From contig JBITNC010000001.1 in assembly GCA_050084985.1 (NCBI GenBank), positions 90,582,001 through 90,646,000 on the forward strand: a stretch of DNA of 64,000 bases. Reading direction: 5' to 3'. The translations under genes and the position numbers were made by a program. The stretch is from Nageia nagi (Eukaryota; Pinophyta). Below are positions 11,200 through 25,356 of this stretch, piece after piece. Every line of letters starts with the position of its first letter. The first letter of the stretch is position 1. Under the pieces are notes generated by a model. The model saw only the letters and a list, made by a program, of their open reading frames with translations, was not told the DNA's origin and ran no database searches.

Positions 11200-12230
11200 T
11201 CCTCATTTTTTGTTGTTATGGTTGTTTTATTTTCATTGTTTTTGTTCTTCTTTCCATATGGGAATAATTATGGGTAAAGCTTCCAACACTTATTATCAAT
11301 ATGTCCATCTTTATCACAATATGAATAGTGTCATTTATCTTCATTTTGTTTAGTGGTTGTGGTTTTCTTTTCTTGGGTTTTCCCTTTACCTTGTCTTTTC
11401 CTTGAGACTTTCCTTTGTTATGACCCTTCCTATTTTTCTTATAGTTGTCACCTTGTTGTCTATGTCTCCCATCAACTTCAAGATATTGTGCTTGTACACT
11501 CACTTGGTCAATGTTGATGGAATTAAACAACATTATTATCTATCTCAAATGACTATGGAAACCTCCAACATCATCAATACTTGTGGATCTTTGAGCAAAA
11601 TCCTAAGCAATGCAACTTGCTTTTGGAATTCGGTAATACACTCATGTAGGGATTGTCCTTTTCCTTGTATAAAGAATTGTCATTTCATAAGTTGATTATT
11701 ATGGTTCCGAAGCAGATAGAACTACTCTTTAAGCAAGGTTTTACATTCATTTCAATTGGTAATGGCTAGCTAAAGATCATATTTTGAGAAATTCTATATG
11801 GCTTTCCCACCAAATCAAGGCATGGCCTTCCACTTTGAGTTTGGCAAAAGAGATTTCCTACTCACCACTAGTTACTCCTTTAACCTAGGAATAAACCTCA
11901 ACTGCTATCCAACTTCTTAGTATTAACTTTCCCACCAAATGTAGGAATGTCTACTTTTGCCTCATCTTAAATGGCATAGAAGATGTACCTAGTTCATCAA
12001 AGGTTTTCTCATTTTGGGCTTCTTTCCTTTCTTTTACTTCGAATTTCCTACGAATCAATTCTACAAGTCTATCCAATTATGAAGTAATACTTGCCACATT
12101 CTTCTCGAAGATTATGAATATTGACTTTATCGTACCTTTCGGTTGCTGAACCATGGAAGTGTTATCTTGACCCTCTTCCAACTTTTGGATTATATAGAAC
12201 TAATATCAAATTCTAAGATATTCTCCCTTG
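11200..12230 (-). pseudogene. Ty3/gypsy gag with broken CCHC zinc knuckle
   Basis: The strongest part is a lysine-rich stretch (11533 down to about 11360) followed by a zinc-knuckle relic at about 11330-11275. The relic reads YSYCDKDGHIDNKC, where the first of the four ligands (Cys) has become Tyr. An in-frame stop lies just upstream. Gag body fragments upstream (to about 12200) are heavily interrupted. No LTR was identified on the 5' side. Confidence 0.6.
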
Positions 12231-14683
12231 CATACACAAGCCTCAAAGAACGAATAGAATTGGATACCACATGATCTATAATCACTAGTAAACTGTCTGT
12301 TTGGATCTTCAATTACAGATTTAATTATTATTTAACTATATTATGCAGATTCAAGAAAACATTATGCAAATAAACAAAATAATATTTATAATGGTTTGTC
12401 TCAATGAAAGACTACATTTACTTTCATCGAGCTCGAAATTTTATTGATTTCCAAACGAGTTACAATCACCATAGGCATAGACACTACTACTACCTCTAAA
12501 TGGACAAAACCTCACTTCATCTATTACCCTCAAAATGAGAGCAACCTTCATATTTATTGATATCCAAATGACACTTGGTGTTCCAATTTCTAGACCTTTG
12601 ACCTTCTATCGATTGATGTTCCAACTACTTTAACTCTTGACCTTCCATCTTCCCATTGGTTGACATTTTGCTTTCTCGAGACTTTAATATTCCCAAATAA
12701 TTTCGTAATCTGAAAATCATTCTAAAATAACCATTTCAAATTATAACCATATCAATATTAGCCTTATCACTGACAGCCATGTCGATGGTAGCCTTATTGA
12801 GGGTAGCCATGTTGATGGTAAACATCCTACAAACCAATTTCAAATCCTAGACGCTTAAGCGTGAAAATTCAACCCAAATTTTCACTCTAGAAATGCCTAG
12901 TAAATGATCCATTCAAATCATAAGACTAGGTATCAATGGTAGAAGATAAGGATATCTTGGGGCTAAGGGTACATCAAAAGGATTGAGGGAGTACTAGAGG
13001 GCATCGAGGAGCACAAATCTCCAAGATGTAATATATTCACATTTCTTATGCCTCTATATGTGATAATACTCTCAATGCACATCAAATGTGGAGTAAGGGT
13101 TGTTAACTAAAGAGGAATAAAACTTCCGATGAAAATACTTACAATCTACATCATACAAATTATTTTTAAGATAAATAATGCGTAACTTGAATTTATTTTA
13201 TGAAGAAAAATATCATTAACAACATATTGCAATTGAATAAAGCTTATTTTTCATTCTGATCACTTTGAAACTCCAACATGCACCTTCAAAATAACATTAA
13301 AGACCCACAACACTTGACATTATCTTAACATTAGCTTATTTTTCAAAACAACAGAAAAATATTATCTTAACATTCCTTAAATTGCTGCACCAATCTCTAC
13401 CACGTCTTTGGATTTTTTGCCTTCTGTCCCCTCGAGGCAAAGTCCTATTTTTATATTCTTATTTCTGTAATTACCATTTCTATACTTAATAAAAACCCAA
13501 ATAACTAGTCATTGATTCATTAATGAATACACTTGAGGACAGGTTGTGCACAGGGGGCAACTCATTTGACACAGCCAATGTAGTATCCAAGAACTTCCGT
13601 GTTGTTTCTGTTTGAAAATACCTAAGCTGCAGATCTAGAAGTACGAATCAAATAACATCATCATGCCGAGGTTAGTATATTTATACGCCCTAGTTAAGCA
13701 TACTAGTGTTACTCATAGCCATTACTTGCTGTATATATATGCTTATCATCAATTTAATTCATATTTGCAGCCAAAGCTACAGCAACAGCCAATCCGCGAG
13801 ATACGTGCGACCTGCAGGGTAAGATATATAACTTTGGAGGGAAGAGGTTATCCAACTGAACTGCGGTCATGGTCTTAATGACAGCAAATGGATTGCATGT
13901 GCCACCAGGAGAGCTTTCTGCAACCTAGGACATTTTCACAAAAAAATTGACAAAAATGAGCTATTAATAAGTATGCCAACCCTGATATTATGTTACTGGA
14001 TTTTGGTTTTCTACCAAAAGTGGATTTTTAACCGAAACAAACTAAGGTATGTTTAGAGATTCGTAACAATCATATTACCAAAGCAGATCACTGCCATGCA
14101 TCAAGCCAACATTCAATTATCATCTAGTTTTGGTAAATTAATTGTAAAGACACTTATCATTGTATTGATTTCACAGCTTATTGTCAAACATGTTTATCCT
14201 ACTCGGTCTAATTTTGTTAAACCCAGTGTTTGTAATCTCTTTGTATACACTGATCACCTAGGATTTATTTTTTCTAGATTCTGGAGTTGAACTTGATAGG
14301 CCCTCTATTGTGCCAATATGCAACACCTTGTCATCAAACAAGCGAATGTGTAAAATCTTGATTACTTTAGATACTGTTCTGCTATTACAACAATGACATT
14401 AGCCCAGCATAGCGTTTGCACCATGCCTCTGCTTTAACTAACTAACTAACTAATAGTAAGAATACCTATGTTGAACATTAATGTGCTAATAGGAAATTCC
14501 AATATGGATAACATTTGAGATTAAAGAAAATCAATAAGACACCAAACTAGAGAAGGCCTTTTATGATCGACACATAGAAGGTTTTCAACATTCAACCAAG
14601 TTTTTCCTCTGTTGATTTCCTTCTTCAAACCAAGTGAGACTGTCCTCAGACTGCTGTTAGTGTTGTGTACCTTTAATATTATG
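12230..14683. other. Intergenic region and 3' flank of the host gene
   Basis: No supported gene. It contains a short 30-bp tandem repeat (12748-12826) and an (AACT) microsatellite near 14437-14455. A minus-strand AATAAA-type word near 14265 could serve as a polyadenylation signal for the gene ending at 14684. Weak splice-like signals around 13663-13820 on the plus strand are not enough to call a gene. Confidence 0.4.
12748..12826. repeat. Short tandem repeat, about 30 bp x 2.5
   Basis: Three successive versions of 'agccatgtcgatggtagccttat' differ by a few bases each. Confidence 0.6.
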
Positions 14684-17600
14684 TCAATGAGTTCGTGGGA
14701 GAACTCTAAGACGAGGAGATGACCGTGTTACACGATTTATTGAGACATGATTTTTCATTTGAGGACCAACCTGTAGTTCTGCTTTCAGGTTCTTCCGTGC
14801 ATTTGCTGTAACTTTTCCTGGAAACTCACCTGCATAAGGTCATTGTTAATTTTGCTATGGATATGGTTCTTCTAGGAGAACAGAAATAGAAAAAGAGGGT
14901 AATTCATGTATCATTCTTTAATTTACCTTCCTTGGAGCGTGTCATTTTCCTTCTCGAAGACTTTTCTTTTGTCTCATCTTCATAAGAATCTCCCACTTGA
15001 ATAAGACTTGTCTCATTGTTTGAGCCTTTTCCCTTCAATGTGCGTGTTTTGGAAGCCTTCTTGCTTTGAAGTTTTTCTTCAACCATTCCTATGGAATTCT
15101 CTGTCGAACCATTTGTAAGAGAGGTGTATTTATGGTCAGAAGTTGTCATCTTCGCTCTTTTTAACTTCTTGGCCTCCAATGATTCTGTATCTGATGCCTG
15201 CATGGCATCACCACTATCTTTTGAATCCTCTTCTATGGCTCCATTGAAGTTTTCTGATCCATCACCAGTCCGTAAGTGTTTGGCATTCTTTCGCCCACCT
15301 GATACTCCCTTGCCATTCCTTTTGCGATGATTATACTCCTTCTCTTGCGGTCTTTTCCTGACTTCATTGGGATCCGTGGAGATTGTGGTGGTGCTTTCCG
15401 GTTCCTGATCGGTGATGTCTGATGGTTTCCTTTCCTGTCAACGATGTAGACATTAAAATGCTCTTAACCATCTGATCAACTGGAAGTAAAAAACTATGAC
15501 CCAGCAGAATTGTGTACATTTTAGATTCACATTTTTGCAAGGATTGAAAAATTGATGCCTTCATAATTCATTAACATGTACATAAAAATGGTAAAAAAGA
15601 TTATTAAAATTTCCCCTAACGCATCTATTGGACATACTATTTAAAAACTTAATTGTCTAATCAGCACTTGCACAACAAAATGTTTCAAGACAACCAACGA
15701 ATCCAATTACATTATTTTGGAACACAAACCATTCTGAACTAGTAATGCCAATCAGTAGAGATATCAACAATACTTTTAAAGTTTGTTTGCAGTCCCAAGC
15801 TAACTTTCGAATCCATATTTGCCATTGCTTAAAAAAGTCTTAAAGGGACTCACACGATGTCTGGTCAAACTAATAGAATACCCAACATATCAGATTTTAT
15901 GTATTGAAATGGTATGGTGACCATGTTGCATGCATATGCAGATAGATATGGTATACCACTAATGGGTTGACTAAAAGCATTTTCCTTCCTTTTGGATGGG
16001 GACATAACAGTTTCCATAAGCAGCAAAGATTGTGTTCCACCTTCAAGAAGTATGTGGCACTGGCTTGTCAGTATTGGATGGGTAGCTATCTGATTTCAAA
16101 GTTCAAAGAAATAGCTTTCCATTATCAGTATAGTCATGATCTTGCAACTAAGGTTTGGCCGTTCCAAAATCATAAGTGGCAAGGTTAGCATTTACCTTTT
16201 TGCCTTTGACTCTAGATGCAGAATAAGGCCCATTCTTTCTCTGAACGTTCTCCATTACAATGGGTTCATTCTTTTCAGTTTCTCCATTCTGCAGACTTCC
16301 AGATGCTTCCTGTTTATCAAAATTCGACCAGGAAACCCACATGGAATCGAGGAGAGCAACGAGTTGGGGCAGCACCTAAATATTTATTTCTCGATTTTGC
16401 AGAATCCACCTCCTTGCTAGCCTTTTTCTGCATCTTTCGTATGCCTTGCTGAATTAACGAGTCATTTCCTTTTGCAGTGGATGCAATGTCTGATAATGCT
16501 TCTTGCTTTGATGATACAGAAACAGACCTTTGGAATCTGGAATAATCTGATGAAACAATATTTGAGCGTTTCTTGCTTGCATGATCATTGTAAACTTCAT
16601 TTCTTTTGGTTTTGCTCCTAGACTGTTTCAGTGGCTTGCCTTGAGTAGTTTTAGTTGCAATCTTAGTGACCCTCTTTCCTTTGGAGTGATGTCTTATATC
16701 CAAACAGGTATCAGAAAGGTTCAGGGACATCTTATCATGTTTGTCTTTGAATTTGCTGCTGTGGGCCATGGGGCTGATATAATCCTTACCTTTTGCCCCC
16801 AAAATATCATTAAGATTATCCATCCTCTTTTCATCGAGCGGAGAATCCCAAACAGCAGCAGCCAAGGCTGCACGCGCAGCAAGCGGGCTTAATCGAGGCC
16901 TCTTTTCCAAGTGTAAAACAGTGGCAGCATGTATGGTGATGGGCTTTCGTGGCACTCTATGTGATCTTACAACATTTTTCTTTTTTCTAGAAGTGCGAAC
17001 AGAAACATCTCCATTGTCATCTTTACGGCACCAAGCATCTTCATCTGAAACATTCACATTCTCTTGAATCTGTTTACTACCAACTACATTTATAAAATAA
17101 ACAAGAAAAGATTGTCAGTAATGATACCGACAGTGTTCAATTCACCAATCACATTGTGCAATTCACACTACAGCAACTGATAAGAACAGAACACCTAAAT
17201 TCATTGCAGCAATTCATACGCAGAAAACCTTGAAAAAAAAAAACATTTTAACCCCTGAAAATAGTGGTATGTAAGTTAATTAATAGTAACAAATGCATTG
17301 TATTCTAATAATGATTTGCTACAGTGTAGAGAGCGAGTTTGCTTCAGCTACACAAATTTAGATTATATCCTGTTCAAAATGTTTTTCTTTATTGGATCAG
17401 CAGGGAACAATCTATAGGGGTCCCCTCCTGAAAAAAATGAGCCATCCAGTCCTATATAGATTCGGATACACACAGTCGATGTTGGTGGAATAGACCATTG
17501 TCCACCAAAAACAACTTGAGTTGAAAAACCAAAACAGGTGGCCAAATTATCTTTTTGCACACATTTCAACCCCCGAAGATAGTGGTATATAAGTTAATTA

Positions 17601-20600
17601 TTAGCAATGAATGCGTTGTCTCCTAAGAACAATTTACTACAGGATAGAGCTCAAATTTGATTCAGCTAAAAATATTTTGATTATAACCAAGTTCAGGATG
17701 TTTTTTTTTTGTTGAATCAACAGGGAACAATCTATAGGGGTCCCCTCACAAAAAAAGAAAACGAGCCATACAGTCATACGTAGATAATGATACACGCAGT
17801 CAATGTTGGTGGACTAGACCATCGTCCACCACAAATAACTTGATTAGCTGGAGAACCAAAACATATGGCCAAATTATCCTTGCAAACCACATAAAACATG
17901 CTATTAAAAATTGAAAACTATGCCCTAATGGCTATGCATAAAGACATAAAAACATCCACACATCATCTATTAACAGCCAAACACCAAGATCCTAAAGAAA
18001 AAACAGTACAAAAATAGTCAGGCCAGGCTCACAAGGATAGTGAGTTATCATAACAGCAGTGCTTTGCTGCATCTCCTTAAGGCAGACCAATGTAAAGATC
18101 TTGACTTCTTAGTTGAGGATGGTGAAAGCATTTGAGATCTATTTTATTTCTTCATTTTAATAGTACAAACACAAACAATTTTCAATTCCCTGATCAAATG
18201 AGCATATCAACGAAGATTGAACCCCTTTTACACTGGTATTTTTACATTCCAAGATCAGTTCGGGACATGCATTACCATTTATATGCTTGCACAAAATGTC
18301 TTTACTTGCAGAACTTTTACTTGTATCTACCAACTTGGCAATTTCTTCAATCTGTTGCTCAAGCCTATCATGAATATCAATCTCAACATCGCTTTCTTCA
18401 GGAACAGGTCCAGGCAATTCTGGTGATACAGGGGTCTGTTTTGCATATGGCAATGCTTCAAAAAATGTAGAAACAGTGGGGTGTTTTGTAATACTCTCTT
18501 GAACCAAGCGTCTAATTGAGCTTGCTGGAACTGTCACTCGTTCCCCTTTCATTTCACTTTCAAGCCACCTGATTTCAAAAGTGCACCTGCAAAATATTCT
18601 AGTCGAATGCTTGAGCCTTTGTACCTGCCAAAAGGTACAAATTAGTCTGCATGTGAAATCATCTCCTTTCTGGATATATTATCAACAATCAAAGGTTACA
18701 TGTAATTTTGTATATGGATTGTCGAACAATTGCAATTCAATTCAACAGCTCTATAACATTATTTGGCAATAGAAGACCTTAAACTACAACTTTGAGACAG
18801 TCATACTTGTGTATTCATGCAACTCAGCTTTAGCCTTTATCACAAAGTTACCTTCTTCAAAGAAAAGCATACCTTTTCCACCTCTGCATCAAAGTAGTAT
18901 TGCCCCCCTGCCCGAGTCTTCTGTAGAGCAATTACTGTCTCCCCCTCTTTAACCTGCAGACATTCACCATCTGCTAGATTGGTAGAGGACACACGGAGGC
19001 ATGCCAAAGCTTCATCCTTCCCCGTTATAACATCATGTTCATCATTTTTGAGGTTTAGAAAGTGCACATAAAGAGACGTGCATGGTGAATCAGAACTGCA
19101 AAACCATCCATGGTTAATGACACAAGTTAATAAACATGAAAGAATTCTATGGTACAATATTAATAATATTTGTTGAAGTGATGTTAAATCATAGCATGAT
19201 ACGGTTCCTATGAATTAGCAAACATTCACTGACTTTTTCCTTGAATGAGGTAATCAAATAGTATACCTTGTACTGAAAACAATGTAGAAAAATGGCAAGC
19301 ATGAGTTAACAAAATACACATGCATTAACACGAATAAACCATGTCTTCCATGCATTCTTTCTTATTTATAAACTAAAATAGAAAGGCCATTAACCAAAAC
19401 ATGCAAAATGAGGTGAAAAGACTCGTATGTAATAGCTTTGATCATATATGTATTGAAGTATTCAATATCCTACAAAAACTTACTGCTAGAGTTGCAAGAA
19501 CATTAATAAATGATAAACATAACCTGTACCGAAGTACCCAACTATGCCTTCAAGCTGTCAAACAACACTTTATTCACAGATTCCCTTTAAAGAAAAATTA
19601 CACTGAAACTAATTGACAAACCATGATCAATCATCAGCATTCTGGAATTTAAGTTACTGTGCATTAGGTTAAAAAAAAAACAGGAGGCATAAATCTCAAT
19701 ATCTCAGTACAGGGCAGCTAAGATACTTGGTCGACAGAAGTAGGATAGCCTTGATTATCAGCATCGTAGCAAGATCCAGATACAAACAAGAGATTCTTTA
19801 AGCTCCCATAAGAGCCTTGTTCTTCAATTGGACTCAGAAAGAACACACATAAGAAAAGGATATAAAATATTGGAATAAAAAAGAACTTTATCAATGCCAA
19901 ACGTAGATCCTACCAACATTAGCCTTAACCTACCACTTGCTAGCACAATTTATATACTCAAGGTTAGGACTTCAACAAAGTGCTATCATAAGGTCATATT
20001 TGGGGCTGAAGGGATCTGGGGAGCTTGGATAGCCCACTTCTGCCTACATTGTTGGAAATTGATCCTTTATGGTGATCATGAAACTCTGTTTTCACTCGCA
20101 TGCTTCATAGCATGGTTCCTAACATAAAATTTGATATTTATATGTACTAATTCTCTTGATGGAACATTTAAAAATAAGGTATCTCTCTCTTTCTTGTTAC
20201 ATGCATGTGGATTTTCCATCCTCTATCTTATGCCTTCAAGCCCAAAGTATAATATGGTGGGATGGGAGAAAAGCACAATGAGAATGGAATACTTCATGAA
20301 ATGAAATAGAAAAAAGGAACCTTTTTTTCTTTATGATGTTTCAGATGGATGCATATCCATCCCTGTCAAAACTCAAATGGAGTACCAACCCCATCTTTAT
20401 TTCATATTCAGAGATGGGATAGTACTCCCCTTTTAGTTTATTTTATCACAAGTATTATCTCTATGATGCAAGCCTTTTCTTTTTTTCCTCGTTACAATTG
20501 CAGCATCAAAGAGCCAAAACCCCTTGGAAGGTCAAGGATGTCATTTATCCTTTGTACCACCTGCTCAAAGAGATTCTTACACAATGACCAAATTTCCAAG

Positions 20601-23600
20601 TTGCACCAAGCCTCGTATACCCTATCATCCTTTCCCCACTTCCAAACAACATCCGCATGAATCATCTATGCAATTGTAGCATCAACATGCACTTTGTAAG
20701 TCAGTGACACGCTTCAACACCAGTGCTAACTCCATTTATAGTTCCAATCCAGCACCAACAGTTTGAGAAAACGGTGCCAACCTTATGTTAGTATTGAAAG
20801 ATGAATTGTTCCATCTTCCAGTAGCGAATGTCCACTTCCTGTTTAACAGAGTTTGCTTAAAGAAGTGCTGCACAACAGCAAGAGACAAATAGGGACATCC
20901 TCACAGAGTTTGAACAAAGATGTGTTGCAGAATTCCGAGACACAAATAGGGGTTTCTTCACAAAGTTGCACAAAAAAAGGTGTTTCACAATTGTGAGAGT
21001 CAAATAGGGTATATCTTCACATTTTCTCAGAGACTTGCAATATTGCATAAAATTTTAATATGAATACAATTATAATTTAATTTTTAATGCCAAGTATTGT
21101 TCTTGTATATCAATGAATGGTTCATTCTGCTAGTTGTTTCAAAATATTCAGATGAATTTATTTATGGTATCATACAACACTATAATTTTCTCTTGTAATT
21201 ATTATTTATCACCATAGTTTTAAAACAATTGGCATAAAATTTAATAATAGGACTTTTTCATAGGCTATGATTCACCAATTGGTTATACTTCACATAATAT
21301 TAATAGATATTAGAAACACAATTGTCAATAATCTTATTATTAGAATCATAATGCACTTCCTCACATATAAGAGGAAAAACAGTAGGAACACCAACATCCT
21401 TATTAGCAGTGATGAGAGGATCCTCCATAGTAATGTTTAAACACACAGAAGGAACTCCAATATTAATATCGTGTTTCATAAATACAAAAGAGACTCGATT
21501 GCAATCTTTGTTGATGGGTGGATCCAATTGGAGACTGCACAGAGCAAACCTTCCATGGGAAATCTCAGAGATGTGGGATCTAATATGAGCTCTAAGATAA
21601 CCTCCAACAATAGTCGATTCTTATGTAAACCTACTCCTAGGCTAAATGAAAACCCAGGGTAAAGGGTGAGAAAAGAAAAGTTGTGCAGGAAAGATACAAA
21701 AAGGTGATGCACCCAAGTGTAAAGATGAATCTATCCACTAATAATTAATTCTATGAAATGAAGAGAGAGCTAATCTAGCATAGATGGATTCATGCAATCT
21801 ACAAATAAAGCTTCAAACAAAAGGTAAATCCATTGAGTTAAAGATTTAAACAAAAGAAACACTCACATGAGGAGTGAAGCCACTAAATTGAACATTTACA
21901 TTTGGTTTAGTAGTCTCAAAACATACAATCAGCTGGATTGGATCTTAAAAGTAAAAGGCCAAGTTATAGAATTAAGATCCCAGAACTGATACAACTAGAA
22001 AAGAGGCAGAGCCACAAAGATGAAATTGCTCAACTAATGCATTGATATCATATATCACCAATGCTGATCGTCTAGATTACAAATATCAACAACACTGTAA
22101 AAGACAGGCTCAAATGCCTAGAATTAATAAGGGGGATGAGCCTATCATAAAGGTAAGATGTTCGCTTAAATAGATTATAAAATTAAATTTAACATTAGCA
22201 TTAGTGTGTAATTCTCCTTGCTGCTCTGATTATGATCCAAAAGTAGTAGCAGTAGGTGTTGTTGCTACCCTTATCCTGTAACTAAAAACCTGTATATATG
22301 CAATTAAATGGGCTTGATCTGCATCCTATAATATACATGGGTTGCTACCATTAATTTTTTGGTTTTAATATCCTACAACAACAAAGTACTAATCCCCAAG
22401 TAGTGGAGTGGAGTCTTCAAGTCATTACTTAATCTTTAAATTTCCCATGGTCAAAGTCATGAATCTCTTTTCTCCGAATGGTGGAGCAAGATTTGAAGAC
22501 TTTTGCCTACCTACTAATTCTTTTAAGCCTATCCACAATCCCACCCTCAACATTAGTGGGCATCAGTATAGGTACGGATGATTCACCACAAGCAATTTTA
22601 TGACCACCCCCATTAAAAAATTCATTTTGGTTCAATAAAAACATAATAACTTACAGTTAAGAACGCATGTTGACACATTTATAGATTAGATCTTTAATGG
22701 CTTTAGCTGGATTCACGTAAAATAGAGTTGTCCTCATTTTTTGTTTGAGCTGACTGACCACATCTGATCTCACATGGGTTGGGCCCTCTATAGCCTTCGT
22801 GACTTTATTAAAATGGATGACCAAAGCCGGTTTAAAAGCTTGTCCACTATTCAATTAGCAATAATCAATTGATTGTTGAAACTTTCAAGAAATATGACAT
22901 GAGCTAATCCGAACTTGTCATTTCATTGATCAAGCTAATATCACCTTAACATAGCTAGATTTTTGCATCTTAGATGTTTAAAACCTTGATAAGCATTCAT
23001 CAAGATGGCATTTATTATTGTTGGATAGGACCATGAGCATTGAGGGCTATTGCCATGGAGCAATTACCAATGAGATGGGAGATTTTATGAGTTTGGCTTC
23101 ACAAACCCTTCAAATAAAGACATTGAAATAAAATCAAATCCATGGTTGATGCGTTGAACCATGTAGCTTTTGTCAAGCCATTATTGGTCAAGATTCAATG
23201 ATATGTCATCCACAATCTCAATGTACAGAATATTGCTTTATTAATGTTCTAAACTTATTTATTACACGACTAGAGCCTTATATAACCACATGGCCTTAAT
23301 TTCATTGTTCTAGACAGGTCCTTGAGAATAATATCAACAATTGATTAAAAATCAATCAAGGGCTATTTGAATTTTTTGAAAGAGACAAGCTCCATTGCTT
23401 TTGAAACTTCTACCTCCGATTATGTCATAAAAGCCTTAATTACGTCATCTAGACCAAGCAGGATTTCACATATATAGCCTTCAAACCTTGAATCATTGAA
23501 TGATGAGGGCCCAAACCTGGCAATATCATGTTGCTGAAAGGCATAAGCTTATTGTAGGCTGTATTTTTGGTCTGCCTTTTTTTGTATGGCTTCTATGCCA

Positions 23601-25356
23601 CACAATGCCCTCTTATTGGGGTGGAATTTCTTCAAATAAACTTACAGCCTAAAGACCTAAAATATTCACCTTTTGCATAGCTGAAATAACCTTAATTTAC
23701 AAATATCCTCTAGGCTCTGTGTCATAATTCCGGTGTTTATGGCATTCAAGAGAAACAAGAACAAAAATTTGACTTTTGACGTTTAATCAAATCTATGTGC
23801 TAAGACATTACTTATCGAAAGAATAGAGATTATGAAATCCTAAAAGATTTCGGTAACTTTTTCCTTTTCATTTCATTATTAACTGCGAGTTAAGTAAATT
23901 GTATCATCAAAATGTTTCCAAGTGCTATTTTTAACGGCTGTCCTAGAAATCCTTGCAAAAGGCTTATCTAACTATTTACAACACCCTTCTAGTCCACACT
24001 TCAAGTTCTTACTCTAATTTATTTATCTTCGATTTATTCTCAGCTGACACTACTCGAGGGGTTACCAGGATTCTCGGAGTTTTATTGTAGTTTATCAGGC
24101 TTCAGTCCTTTCATTCCTCCCCTTACAACAGGGACACTCATCCAATTACATTTGCTCTTAGGCGCCCTTCAGGACAAGTGTTGGGTATCTAGGATGTTAG
24201 CCCGTATCCAAGGATGTAATGAGATGGTCAGGGGGAGGAAGTCTACTTGAACACATTTTCGAAACTGTCCGTTTACACATTTTTTCCCTCATTGTTTTCT
24301 AAAATGGAGCATATGTCAACAAAGTTTCCGTGGCTATGAGCTGTAGCAGCAGTTCAGTTTATGCGGAAATCCAAATTTCAAAAGCATTGCTTATCTTGTA
24401 CTCCCGACTGAATTCATTGGTAAAATATACTTTCTCAGAGTTGGGAATCCGGAGCGCGGACCCTTTCGAATAATAACTGAAGACAGTTTTGTGATTCACA
24501 CTACAAAACGCAGATATTCTTCTGAATTTGTAAATGGCAGCTTAACAATGAATTTTCCCTTGCTGCCAAACAGAAATCCGGATCCTCTCTAATCTTCAAA
24601 CACATGAAAATTTCAGACATTTACATGAAATTTTAAGTTTGTAAATGACAGCTTAACAATGAATAACGCACCGCCTGAAGTTGGGAGACCTTGCATTTAT
24701 CCGATAAACGTAAAGATCCGATGTAAAGCCTATTCCTTTGCTGGCAGACTTTCCAGCAAAGAAGACAGCAGACGAATATGCAAAGGATCTACGAAACTTC
24801 ACCAAACATTTGTTTTTCGTCACTGAAATCTATTACAGCAGCGTATTACGTAGATTCGGTCCGTACGTAACATTAACAGCGAAGTCTTTCCAATTCATGC
24901 CTAAAATGTAACTACGACATAGCTGCCGATTGTTTACTTGCACGTATAGTTTCAGCAAACGCCAGTTCTTTATTTCAGGCAAAATATCAGCGAAATTTTA
25001 ACTTCTGGTCCACAGAATCGCAAATAAAACACAATAAAGGAAGTAATTACTCTTCTGCTCTTAAATTTGTGAACATGACACAGCAATTGTTACATTTAAA
25101 CTTGTATCACTGAAGGCAGAATATTTGCTGGCAAAGAAGCTTATTATCGTGCTTATTTCCTATTGAATCATGCTCAATATAAGCTATTCAGTCAAATTCA
25201 CAGCCAATATATAAAGCTTTAAGACAGAAAAACAGTTATGCTTCCAAACCTTAATGAAACCTCGCAGCGATGCCAACTATTATCTCGTTTCCGCTTGCCT
25301 TCTAGCTCGATAGTGTTCAATTTATCGCAGTTCCGTTCCTTTCTCTTTCCAGCCAT
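14684..25356 (-). CDS. SAWADEE-domain protein without a homeodomain (seven exons)
   Basis: Exons in transcript order are 25250-25356, 18873-19095, 18276-18624, 16410-17083, 16196-16309, 14927-15434 and 14684-14829, with GT/AG at every junction. All phases agree, giving 706 residues and a TGA stop. I start at the ATG at 25356 (MAGKRKERN). The SAWADEE fold begins at once (NSWHRCEVSL) and continues over exon 2 (YVHFLNLKND, then ECLQVKEGETVIAL and YYFDAEVEK) into exon 3 (HSTRIFCRCTFEIRWLE). The Cys, His and CxC expected of the domain's zinc site are present. In SHH1/SHH2 this domain reads histone H3 methylation and guides Pol IV; here the usual N-terminal homeodomain is absent. The middle has RLSPLAARAALAAAVWD. 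The tail is basic, Ser/Lys-rich and ends TRSSPRLRVLPRTH. A nuclear chromatin role is inferred. Least certain is the 100-bp intron 16310-16409, whose donor is gag|gtggat. Intron 1 is 6.15 kb. Confidence 0.8.
17251..17890. repeat. Tandem duplication of about 318 bp inside intron 3
   Basis: Copy one (about 17251-17566) and copy two (about 17569-17885) share, in the same order: 'atagtggtat.taagttaatt', 'cagggaacaatctatagggg', 'tcccctc', 'gatgttggtgga' type words, 'agaccat.gtccacca' and 'ggccaaattatc'. It lies wholly within the intron between exons 3 and 4, so splicing is not affected. Confidence 0.8.
19096..25249. other. Intron 1 of the SAWADEE gene (6.15 kb): repeats, no nested gene seen
   Basis: No convincing coding exon on either strand. 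It contains a three-unit tandem repeat (20855-21045) and a small direct repeat of 'aatttgtaaatggcagctta' near 24530 and 24636. Base composition rises in GC toward exon 1 (about 24 kb onward). The splice phases on either side match (2 + 1), so no additional exon is required. Confidence 0.5.
20855..21045. repeat. Tandem repeat, about 57 bp x 3
   Basis: Three units each run from 'agtttg/agttgc' through a 'cacaa/gcagaatt' centre and 'gacaaataggg' to 'tcttcaca'. They lie within intron 1. Confidence 0.7.

Noticed and set aside
13663-13878. Plus-strand frame with splice-like gag|gttagt and tttgcag signals
   Set aside because: The parts are too short and match no family I know. Without transcripts it is not a gene call.
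21300-21712. Two minus-strand frames in intron 1 of the SAWADEE gene
   Set aside because: They overlap in different frames, match nothing I recognise, and are not needed by the splice phases.
22657-22854. 65-codon minus-strand frame with a 'LKQKMRTTLFYVNP' line
   Set aside because: It looks faintly protein-like but has no neighbours in frame and no family match that I can name.
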